DNA of 64,000 bases from CAITWF01 sp038231575 (GTDB lineage: Bacteria > Verrucomicrobiota > Verrucomicrobiia > Opitutales > Opitutaceae). The notes under the pieces were generated by a model that did not search any database, was not told the origin of the DNA, and worked only from the letters and a program-made list of their open reading frames with translations. The position numbers and the translations under genes are program-made. The stretch lies in contig JBBRLB010000012.1 of NCBI GenBank assembly GCA_038231575.1, positions 1 through 64,000 of the forward strand, given 5' to 3'. Below, piece by piece: positions 26,207 to 33,304 of this stretch (the stretch's first letter is position 1; every line of letters starts with the position of its first letter).

Positions 26207-26998
26207 TCACCACCACGCGCGTTCGCCCGCCACCCGCAGCGCCTCGTCCAGCGAGCGCAGATAAGGGTGCCAGAGCTTTTCCCACTCGAGACTGACCGGG
26301 CCGGCAAATCCATCGGCCCGCAGCGCCCCGAGCACGGCCGCGATCGGAAATTCGCCGTCCCCCGGCAGCGTATACGTGAACGGATGCCGCGCACTCGGCA
26401 CGGCGATGCTGTCCTTCACGTGCACGTGCACCACGCTCGCGCGAATCGCGCGCCACGTCGCGACGGGATCCGCGCCGCCCTTTCTCCACGTGTGATGCGC
26501 GTCCCACAATATCGCCCTGCCCGGCGCCGCCGCGAGGAAACGTCCAATCGCCGCCGCCGTGAACAGCGAGTCGTGCGTTTCGATCATCACGTCGCACGTC
26601 CAGCCGCGCGCGGCGCGCAGTTCGCGCCACCACCGCAACGTCTCGCGCGCCGCGGTGAGACCAGTGGTGTCGGCGTTTCTGCCGTCGAACACCCGCAGCC
26701 AGCGCACACCGAGCGCCTCCGCCCAGGGGCCAAACGCGGCCAATTGATCGCGTTCCGCGGCGGTGGCGTCGGCGAGATGCATCGAGGCGTTGAGCGCCAC
26801 CACGCGCACGCCGCACGCGCGCACGTGGGCGCCCAGTTTTTCCGGCGTGCCGAATTTCTCCGCGAAATACGCGGCCAGTTCCACCGTGCCGCCGAGCGAT
26901 CGCAGTTCCACGGCACCGAGGCGATGCTTCGCCGCGAGCGCGAGCGTCTCGTCGAGCGAGAGGTCGGGACAGCCCAGACTCGAGTAACAGCGCCGCAT
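26207..26998 (-). CDS. Sugar phosphate isomerase/epimerase family protein (TIM barrel)
   Basis: 263 aa from ATG 26998. The frame extends further upstream into the inverted repeat, but that part is not conserved. Family features of the xylose-isomerase-like barrel are present: the N-terminal strand RRCYSSLGCPDLSLDE, GAVELRSLGGTVEL, VRVVALNASMHL, CDVMIETHD (metal Glu), ILWDAHHTW (Asp/His) and VVHVHVKDS (His), ending with VSLEWEKLWHPYL (final Glu). The metal-binding set looks complete. Members isomerise or epimerise keto-sugars or act as lyases; the substrate is unknown. It is transcribed away from the second isomerase gene, with the 27011-27091 inverted repeat between them. Confidence 0.85.
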   Translation of the reverse strand: MRRCYSSLGCPDLSLDETLALAAKHRLGAVELRSLGGTVELAAYFAEKFGTPEKLGAHVRACGVRVVALNASMHLADATAAERDQLAAFGPWAEALGVRWLRVFDGRNADTTGLTAARETLRWWRELRAARGWTCDVMIETHDSLFTAAAIGRFLAAAPGRAILWDAHHTWRKGGADPVATWRAIRASVVHVHVKDSIAVPSARHPFTYTLPGDGEFPIAAVLGALRADGFAGPVSLEWEKLWHPYLRSLDEALRVAGERAWW

Positions 26999-27010
26999 GG
27001 GGGAAGTTAG

Positions 27011-27091
27011 AACCACGGATGCACTCGGATAAACACGGATATTCCAAACTGCTCGATTTTTATCCGGGTTCATCCGGGTCCATCCGCGGTT
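27011..27091. repeat. Imperfect large inverted repeat with 10-bp internal periodicity
   Basis: Arms of 30 bp (27011-27040 and 27062-27091) pair at 24 of 30 positions. Each arm is itself three near-repeats of a decamer ending in CGGAT (left) or ATCCG (right). It occupies the gap between the two divergent sugar-isomerase genes. Similar CGGAT-type long palindromes are scattered through Verrucomicrobia and Planctomycetes genomes. Function unknown. Confidence 0.8.
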
Positions 27092-27166
27092 AAAAGTCTT
27101 TGCTCTTGCCCGCTGGGCGCTGTCCGGCGAAACCATCTGACCGCCCCGCTCACCCCCCTCCCCTTT

Positions 27167-28210
27167 ATGCCCCGTCCCGTCACCCTGTTCACCGGCCAAT
27201 GGGCCGATCTCCCGCTCGAAAAACTCGCCCCGCTCGTCAAGTCGATGGGCTACGATGGCGTCGAACTCGCCTGCTGGGGCGATCACTTCGATGTCGAGGC
27301 CGCCGTCAGCTCGAAAAAATACGTCCACGACAAATGGTCACTGCTCCGCGCGCACGGCCTGACGTGCCACGCGATCTCAAACCATCTCGTCGGCCAGGCG
27401 ATCTGCGACAACATCGACGAACGTCACAAAGCGATCGTCCCGGCAGCCGTGTGGGGCAACGGTGACCCCGAGGGTGTGCGCAAGCGCGCCGCCAAAAACA
27501 TGATCACTGCCGCGAAGGCCGCGCGGATTTTCTTCGACGCCAAGCCCGGTCGCGGGGCCCACGATGAATTTCCCGCCGTCGTCAACGGCTTCACCGGCTC
27601 TTCCATCTGGCATTCGATCTACGCTTTTCCACCAACCCCGCAGGCTTACTGGGACGCGGGCTTCGCCGATTTCGCCAAGCGCTTCGGCCCGATCCTCGAG
27701 GCCTTCGACAAGGCCAACGTCAACTTCGGCCTGGAGGTGCATCCGTCGGAAATCGCGTTCGACATCGCGAGCGCCCAGCAGGCGATCGATGCAGTGAAGG
27801 GTCACAAGCGTTTTGGTTTCAACTACGATCCCTCGCACTTCGGCTACCAGGGCGTCGACTACGTGAAGTTCATCCGCACGTTCGGCAGCCGCATTTTCCA
27901 CGTCCACATGAAGGACGCCTGGTGGGGCCACGGCGACGGCACGGTCGGCGTCTTCGGCGGCCACGTGGGCTTCGGCGACCCGCGCCGGTTCTGGGATTTC
28001 CGGTCGCTCGGTCACGGCGACACCAAGTTTGAGGACATCATCGTCGCGCTGAACGACGTCGGCTACAAGGGCCCGCTCTCCGTCGAGTGGGAAGACAGCC
28101 GTATGGACCGCGTCCACGGTGCCACGGAAGCCGCGAGCTTCGTCCGCAAGATCGACTTCCCCTCCAGCGCGATCGCGTTCGACGCGCAGTTCGACAAAAA
28201 GAATCAGTAA
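27167..28210 (+). CDS. Sugar phosphate isomerase/epimerase family protein (TIM barrel)
   Basis: 347 aa, ATG 27167. Xylose-isomerase-like barrel of the longer type: VTLFTGQWADLPLEKLAPLV, GYDGVELACWGDHFD, FGLEVHPSEIAFD (metal Glu), RFGFNYDPSHFGYQGVDYVK (Asp and His), RIFHVHMKDAWWG and PLSVEWEDSRMDR (final Glu). The extra acidic/His pairs agree with a divalent-metal isomerase or epimerase in the cytoplasm. It is followed by a Gfo/Idh/MocA oxidoreductase after a long hairpin, a pairing frequent in inositol, uronate and 3-keto-sugar pathways, which suggests a joint oxidation-isomerisation route. Substrate not deducible. Confidence 0.87.
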   Translation: MPRPVTLFTGQWADLPLEKLAPLVKSMGYDGVELACWGDHFDVEAAVSSKKYVHDKWSLLRAHGLTCHAISNHLVGQAICDNIDERHKAIVPAAVWGNGDPEGVRKRAAKNMITAAKAARIFFDAKPGRGAHDEFPAVVNGFTGSSIWHSIYAFPPTPQAYWDAGFADFAKRFGPILEAFDKANVNFGLEVHPSEIAFDIASAQQAIDAVKGHKRFGFNYDPSHFGYQGVDYVKFIRTFGSRIFHVHMKDAWWGHGDGTVGVFGGHVGFGDPRRFWDFRSLGHGDTKFEDIIVALNDVGYKGPLSVEWEDSRMDRVHGATEAASFVRKIDFPSSAIAFDAQFDKKNQ

Positions 28211-28221
28211 CCATCCGATCC

Positions 28222-28290
28222 GCCCGCGAATCACGCGAATGGACGCGAATGCAGCCCAATCATTCGCGTCCATTCGCGTGATTCGCGGGC
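28222..28290. repeat. Perfect 30-bp-arm hairpin with 9-bp internal repeats
   Basis: Arms 28222-28251 and 28261-28290 are perfectly complementary over 30 bp with a 9-base loop. Each arm repeats CGCGAAT about every 9 bp. It starts 12 bp after the isomerase stop, and AAATTTTTT follows it, 14 bp before the next ATG. It may act as a terminator or stabilise mRNA ends, or be a mobile palindrome of the type common in this phylum. Confidence 0.9.
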
Positions 28291-28303
28291 AAATTTTTTC
28301 CCT

Positions 28304-29461
28304 ATGAACCGTAAACTTCGTTTTGGTATGATTGGCGGCGGACGCGGTGCGTTCATTGGCGCAGTGCATCGCATTGCGGCGCAGATGGACGGCAAGGCCG
28401 AGCTCGTCGCGGGCGCGTTCTCGTCCGACGCCGAGCGCTCGCGCGCCTCCGGCGCGGACCTCTTCATCGACCCGGCGCGGACGTATGGCAGCTACGAGGA
28501 GATGGCGCGGGCCGAGTCGGGTGCACCCGCGGATTCGCGGCTCGACTTCGTGGTCATCGTCACGCCGAACCACCAGCACTTTCCGCCGGCAAAGCTGTTT
28601 CTCGAGTCGGGCTTCAACGTCGTGTGCGACAAGCCGGTCACGTTCAATCTCGCCGAGGCGAAGGCGCTGAAGAAAATCGTGGCAAAGACGAAGAAAGTTT
28701 TCGCGCTTACGCACAACTACACCGGCAACGTGATGGTGAAGCAGGCGCGCGACATGATTCGCGCCGGCGAACTCGGCGACATCCGCAAGGTGGTCGTCGA
28801 ATATCCGCAGGGTTGGCTCTCGACCGATCTCGAGGCGAGCGGCCAGAAGCAGGCCGCGTGGCGCACCGATCCCAAGCGCAGCGGCGCCGCTGGTTGCATC
28901 GGCGACATCGGCACGCATGCCGAGAATCTCGCGCACTACGTGACCGGCCTCGCCATCGATTCGCTCTGCGCCGACCTCACGACGTTCGTGAAGGGCCGCA
29001 AGCTCGATGACGACGGCAACATCCTCGTCCGCTTCAAGGGCGGCGCGAAAGGCGTGCTGCACGCCTCGCAGATTTCGGTCGGCGACGAAAACAATCTCAA
29101 CCTCCGCGTCTACGGCACCAAGGCCGCGATCGAGTGGTATCAGGAGCATCCGAATGAGCTCTCGGTGAAGTTTCCCGACAAACCGAAGCAGACCTGGCGC
29201 CGTGGCAACGGTTACGTCGGCGCGCGCGCCGCTGGTTTCACGCGGATTCCCGCCGGCCACCCCGAGGGCTACCTCGAGGCCTTCGGCAATATTTACCGCG
29301 AAGCCTTCCGCGCGATCGCCGCGGAAGTCACCGGGCAGCCGCCGCCGAAAGATTTGGATTTCCCGACGATCGACGACGGCATCGAGGGCATGGCTTTCAT
29401 CGAGACGGCCGTGAAAAGCTCGCGGCGCGGCGCGAAGTGGGTGAAGTTCCCGCCGCTCTAA
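28304..29461 (+). CDS. Gfo/Idh/MocA-family NAD(P)-dependent oxidoreductase
   Basis: 385 aa. The N-terminal Rossmann domain has KLRFGMIGGGRGAFIGAVHR (residues 3-22), VVIVTPNHQHFPPAK and the catalytic-type segment CDKPVTFNLAEAKAL with the conserved Lys. The second domain has GDIGTHAENLAHYVTG, whose D-x-x-x-H supplies the catalytic His. These enzymes oxidise or reduce carbons of sugars, inositols or amino sugars, often through 3-keto intermediates. It follows the sugar-isomerase gene (27167) across the long hairpin and is closed by a terminator, so the two form a probable two-gene unit. The specific substrate is unknown. Confidence 0.9.
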   Translation: MNRKLRFGMIGGGRGAFIGAVHRIAAQMDGKAELVAGAFSSDAERSRASGADLFIDPARTYGSYEEMARAESGAPADSRLDFVVIVTPNHQHFPPAKLFLESGFNVVCDKPVTFNLAEAKALKKIVAKTKKVFALTHNYTGNVMVKQARDMIRAGELGDIRKVVVEYPQGWLSTDLEASGQKQAAWRTDPKRSGAAGCIGDIGTHAENLAHYVTGLAIDSLCADLTTFVKGRKLDDDGNILVRFKGGAKGVLHASQISVGDENNLNLRVYGTKAAIEWYQEHPNELSVKFPDKPKQTWRRGNGYVGARAAGFTRIPAGHPEGYLEAFGNIYREAFRAIAAEVTGQPPPKDLDFPTIDDGIEGMAFIETAVKSSRRGAKWVKFPPL

Positions 29462-29484
29462 ATTCCGCGCTCCGGCTCCTGCGG

Positions 29485-29516
29485 CGCGTGACGCCCCGGG
29501 CGCCACGCGTTTTTTT
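29485..29516 (+). terminator. Rho-independent terminator after the Gfo/Idh gene
   Basis: CGCGTG (29485-29490) pairs with CACGCG (29504-29509), with an inner CGCCC/GGGCG extension and one mismatch, followed by seven T residues (29510-29516). It starts 24 bp after the stop codon. Confidence 0.75.
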
Positions 29517-29543
29517 GCCCGTCCTCCCGCTTCCTCTTCTCTC

Positions 29544-30677
29544 GTGAAATCCTCGCTCCGCTTCCTCGCTCTCCCTGCCGCCCTGCTCACGCCCCTGCTG
29601 CTCTCCACCGGTTGCGTTTTCATGGGCCCCAACAGCATCAAGGCCACGCGCCCCGCCTATAACATGGCCGTGCAGCAAACCAACGACCAGGAACTTCTCC
29701 TCAACCTCGTCCGCAGCCGCTACCGCGACACCCTGTATTTCACCAGCGTCGAGCGCATCGCCGCCACCCAGGAGTTCAATGAGAGCATCGGCGCCTCCGC
29801 CGGCGTCACCGCCACGCAAAACGGTTTCTCCATCCCGCCCGTCACGTCGACCATCGTCCGCGCGTTCACGAAACCGTTTACCCTTGGCCCCGCTTCCATC
29901 GCGGTAAACGAGAAGCCCACGATCTTTTACGCACCGCTCGAGGGCGAAAAATTCGTGCGCCAGATGATGACGCCGATGAATCCCGACCTCCTCCTCCTCC
30001 TCGTGAAATCCGGCTGGTCGCTCGAGCGCGTCTTCACGGTCGGCGTGCTGGAAATGAACGGCCTCAAAAACGCCCCCACCGCCTCCGGCCCCACGCCGTC
30101 CCGCGAGCCCGAGTTTCGCGACTTCCGCGAAGCCGTGAAACTCCTCCGCGTCCTCCAGCGCGAGCAGCTCCTGGATCTCAACAAAGCCCCCGGCGCCGAA
30201 GGTCTCGAACTCCGCTTCACCCGCGACTCCGCCACCCGCGTGGAAACCGTCCGCCTCAAGGCCCTCCTCGGCCTCGCGCCGGAGAAGGATCGCTTCCGCA
30301 TCATCCCCGGCAGCGAAGCCCCCAACCGCGAGACCATCGCGCTCTCGACCCGCCCCGTGCTCTCCGCGCTCACCTTCCTCTCCCAGGGCGTCGAGCCCCC
30401 GGCCCTCCACTACACCCAAGGTAAGATCCGCCCGACCGAGCGCGCCGACGGCTCCCCCTTCGACTGGCAGGAACTCCTCGGCGACATCTTCCGCGTCCGG
30501 TCCTCGGACAAAGCCCCCGCCGACGCCAGCGTCGCGATCCCCTACCGCGGCACCTGGTTCTACATCGCGGACAACGACCTCGACACCAAATCCACCTTCG
30601 TCCTCCTCACGCAGCTCATCGCCCTTCACTCCTCCCCCACCGCCGGCCCCGCGATGAGCTTCTCCTTTGGTAAATAA
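29544..30677 (+). CDS. Conserved hypothetical lipoprotein
   Basis: 377 aa from GTG 29544. Lipoprotein signal: basic start, hydrophobic core LRFLALPAALLTPLLLSTGC with lipobox STGC. The mature part begins with the conserved block RPAYNMAVQQTNDQELLLNL then VRSRYRDTLYF, seen in a widespread family of proteobacterial and verrucomicrobial lipoproteins of unknown function. It ends IPYRGTWFYIADNDLDTKST, also typical. No enzymatic motif is recognised. It lies after a terminator with its own short leader and is convergent with the mechanosensitive-channel gene, 198 bp away. That gap holds no gene I can support. Confidence 0.78.
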   Translation: MKSSLRFLALPAALLTPLLLSTGCVFMGPNSIKATRPAYNMAVQQTNDQELLLNLVRSRYRDTLYFTSVERIAATQEFNESIGASAGVTATQNGFSIPPVTSTIVRAFTKPFTLGPASIAVNEKPTIFYAPLEGEKFVRQMMTPMNPDLLLLLVKSGWSLERVFTVGVLEMNGLKNAPTASGPTPSREPEFRDFREAVKLLRVLQREQLLDLNKAPGAEGLELRFTRDSATRVETVRLKALLGLAPEKDRFRIIPGSEAPNRETIALSTRPVLSALTFLSQGVEPPALHYTQGKIRPTERADGSPFDWQELLGDIFRVRSSDKAPADASVAIPYRGTWFYIADNDLDTKSTFVLLTQLIALHSSPTAGPAMSFSFGK

Positions 30678-30875
30678 TCCATCGTCGCCCGATCAGCCTG
30701 AGCCGGCTTTCCCGGCTGCGTGGATTGCGACTTCGCCTCGCAACAATTTCCGCCCCGGCCACCCTTCGGGAAGCTTGAGCTCGATCACGCGCGTCCGATC
30801 ATTCTCCCTCGCGTCCGCCTTTCTCCCGGACCGCTCGTCCGCCGCATCTCGCCCACCCACTGCCGACACCCCAGC

Positions 30876-32402
30876 TCAGGAAAACGGCGACAGCGACGCG
30901 TTTTCCTCCAGCTCCTTTGTCGTCAGCGTCCTCTTCTTCACCCCGAAGAAAGCGATCATCTTCCCCACCAGCAGCGCCGTCATCGACTTTTCTTCCGCCG
31001 CGCGCGCCACGGTGCCGGACTTCGCCGCCCACTCGGAATTGCGCAACTTGCGCGCCGTCACCGCCCGGCCGATCGTCTCCGCCAGCTCCGGCCGGCGCTC
31101 GATCAGCGAGCCGATCGCATCCTTCGTAATCTCGAAGACAAACGTGTCCGTCGCCGCGACGATCGTCGCACTGCGAGCCTCCCCCGTCAGCGCGCTCATC
31201 TCCCCGAAAAACATGCCCGCCTGCAACCGCGCCACGCGCGACTCCGGCTGGTCAGGCTTGAGCGCGATCATCACGTTCAGCAGGCCCTCGCAGAGGATGA
31301 ACATCGAGTCCCCCGCATCGCCGCGCTGGATCAACGTCGCGCCTTCCCGAAACAGCTGCATTTTCATCTGACTCGACAGCTTCGCCCGCTCGTCGTCGTT
31401 TAGCCCCTGGAACAACTCCACGCGGGACAACAGCGCCACGCGGTCCTCCAGCGACCGCGAGTCGAGTTGCCGCTGCGGCCGCGGCGCATGAAAGACATCC
31501 TGTTTCGGCGTCGCCGGCTGGAGGCCCGCGCGGTGAAGTTGGTCGAGCACCGCCTGCCACACCGCATGGCGCGCCCGGCCCGGTCCCGCGAGCCGCGGAT
31601 CGACGAAATACTTGATTTTATATTCCACGCCCTGCGCCGTAACCCCGCGGATGCGCGCCTTCGGTGCGGGATCGTCGAGCACGCCGTCGCCGCCCGCCAC
31701 CGTGCGCACCGCCGCATTGAGCACCCGCAACGCCCGCGCGTTCGGCACGTCGAAATCGAGAAACACCGACAGCTCAAATTCGCTGAGCGGCGCCGGCTTC
31801 GAGAAATTCGTCACGATCATTTCCCCGAGCTTGCCGTTCGGGATCACGATCATGTTGCCCTCGCCCGTCACGAGTCGCGTCGTGCGCCAGTTGAGTTCGA
31901 CCACGCGCCCCGACGGACCGCCCGCCGACCCGGTGACGACCTGGATGAAATCGCCCAGCTCAAACGGCCGGTCGAAGTTCATCGCGAGGCCGATGAACAC
32001 GTCCAAGATCACGTTGCGCAGCGCGAGACCGATCACGATCGCGCCCGCGCCCGATGCCGCCCAAAACGGCCCGATCGGCTTGTTGAACACCACGCCCACA
32101 ATGCCCGTGATCGCCAGCGCGTAGAGCAGCACCGCGGTCACATCGCGCAGCAGTTTTGGAATCGGCACGCGGCGATGGATCGGGTCCCACACCAGCACGC
32201 CCACCACCCGGTTCACCAGATACGCCAGCGACAGCCAAATGCCCGTGTGCAGCACATACGGCAAGATGCTCCGAAATTGCACCATCGTGGCCACCCCGAG
32301 CCGCAGGAGAATCTCCTGCTCGTAAATCGCTCCCACGAAAAACACCGCCACCACGAAAAACGGGATCGCGAGCGAGCGCAGGATCGTCTGCACGTTCTTC
32401 AT
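30876..32402 (-). CDS. MscS-type mechanosensitive channel with C-terminal cyclic-nucleotide-binding domain
   Basis: 508 aa. About four membrane helices (residues ~10-125) lead to the MscS pore helix and beta domain: ASGAGAIVIGLALRNVILDV then FIGLAMN, FELGDFIQV, LNWRTTRLVTGEGNMIVIPN and VTNFSKP. Residues ~340-460 are a cNMP domain with LFREGATLIQRGDAGDSMFI and the phosphate-cassette equivalent FFGEMSALTGEARSATIVA, which keeps the Glu and Arg that hold the cyclic phosphate. Such bCNG-like proteins are thought to be ligand-modulated ion channels. The C-tail (~460-508) is unassigned. The promoter presumably lies in 32403-32561. Confidence 0.9.
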   Translation of the reverse strand: MKNVQTILRSLAIPFFVVAVFFVGAIYEQEILLRLGVATMVQFRSILPYVLHTGIWLSLAYLVNRVVGVLVWDPIHRRVPIPKLLRDVTAVLLYALAITGIVGVVFNKPIGPFWAASGAGAIVIGLALRNVILDVFIGLAMNFDRPFELGDFIQVVTGSAGGPSGRVVELNWRTTRLVTGEGNMIVIPNGKLGEMIVTNFSKPAPLSEFELSVFLDFDVPNARALRVLNAAVRTVAGGDGVLDDPAPKARIRGVTAQGVEYKIKYFVDPRLAGPGRARHAVWQAVLDQLHRAGLQPATPKQDVFHAPRPQRQLDSRSLEDRVALLSRVELFQGLNDDERAKLSSQMKMQLFREGATLIQRGDAGDSMFILCEGLLNVMIALKPDQPESRVARLQAGMFFGEMSALTGEARSATIVAATDTFVFEITKDAIGSLIERRPELAETIGRAVTARKLRNSEWAAKSGTVARAAEEKSMTALLVGKMIAFFGVKKRTLTTKELEENASLSPFS

Positions 32403-32561
32403 CGCGCCCCTCCCCGCTGCTGCAGTGTGCCGATGGTGAAATAAAATTTACGCAAGGAGGAAGTGGGTGAACGGAAATTTTCGTTCCGGCCCGCCCGCGG
32501 GAGCAACCGAAAAAAACGCCGCCGGCCGCTCAGTGCACGTTTTCTGCTCCGTGCACTTCCC

Positions 32562-33176
32562 TTACGACCCGCCCCGGTTCGCGACCACCCACGCCTCATA
32601 CTCCCTCCGCGGCATAAACCGCAGCGACGCGCTGTTGATGCAGTAGCGCAGGCCGGTCGGTGCGGGGCCGTCCTCAAACACGTGGCCGAGATGCGCGCCG
32701 TCCACGTGGCTGTGCACTTCCACGCGCGTCATGCCATAGCTGGTGTCGCGCGTCTCGCCGACAAACGCCGGCTCGATCGGCTTCGTGAAGCTCGGCCAGC
32801 CCGTGCCGCTTTCGAACTTGTCGCGCGAGTCGAACAGCGGCGTGTCGCTGCACACGGAAAAATAGACGCCGTCGGCGTGGTTGTTCCAATATTCACCCTG
32901 AAACGGCGGCTCCGTGCCCTGCTGGCGGGCGACGCGAAACTGGATCGGCGTGAGCTGTTTTTTCCATTCGGCGTCGGTGTGCTGCACCTTGGTTTTCGAC
33001 CGGTCGATGACGACGTTCGACGGCAACCCGCAGGCGGATTTCGCGCCAGCAACGGCGCACGCGGCGGCGGTCGGGGCGGAAGCGGAGGCAGCAGGTTTGG
33101 GAGAGTTGTTCATTTCGATCGCGGCACCAACACCAACCACCAGCGTCAGCGCAATTGCAAGCAGCGGAAGTTTCAT
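32562..33176 (-). CDS. msrB: Exported peptide-methionine (R)-S-oxide reductase
   Basis: 204 aa from ATG 33176 (MKLPLLAIALTLVVGVGAAI), a signal or anchor sequence. A frame 17 codons longer exists but starts before the signal and is rejected. MsrB core: FRVARQQGTEPPFQGEYWNN, FESGTGWPSFTKPI, VEVHSHVDGAHLGHVFEDG, and LRYCINSASLRF with catalytic C179. The two CxxC zinc motifs of many MsrBs are missing: only C109 remains of the first, and the second reads HSHVDG. This is therefore a zinc-free form with C109 as a possible resolving cysteine. It repairs oxidised methionine in exported proteins. Confidence 0.92.
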   Translation of the reverse strand: MKLPLLAIALTLVVGVGAAIEMNNSPKPAASASAPTAAACAVAGAKSACGLPSNVVIDRSKTKVQHTDAEWKKQLTPIQFRVARQQGTEPPFQGEYWNNHADGVYFSVCSDTPLFDSRDKFESGTGWPSFTKPIEPAFVGETRDTSYGMTRVEVHSHVDGAHLGHVFEDGPAPTGLRYCINSASLRFMPRREYEAWVVANRGGS

Positions 33177-33245
33177 TGCCAGGGTGAGAGCGGTGAGAGG
33201 CCTCGGATATTCCAAGCGATGGCCCACCGCGTTGAAGCTGGGGCC

Positions 33246-33274
33246 AAAAAAAGGCCCGCCAGACGGCGGGCCTT
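33246..33274 (-). terminator. Rho-independent terminator of the second TonB receptor gene
   Basis: AAGGCCCGCC (33251-33260), loop AGAC, GGCGGGCCTT (33265-33274): a perfect 10-bp stem. On the minus strand it is followed by TTTTTTT (33252 down to 33246). It starts 31 bp past the receptor stop codon and lies between that gene and msrB. Confidence 0.9.
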
Positions 33275-33304
33275 CGGAGGCTCAAGTTGCGCGATAACGG
33301 CACG

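Noticed and set aside
27377..29647. 756-codon open frame on the minus strand
   Set aside because: Crosses two well-supported genes and the 30-bp-arm hairpin in antisense; composition typical of a shadow frame.
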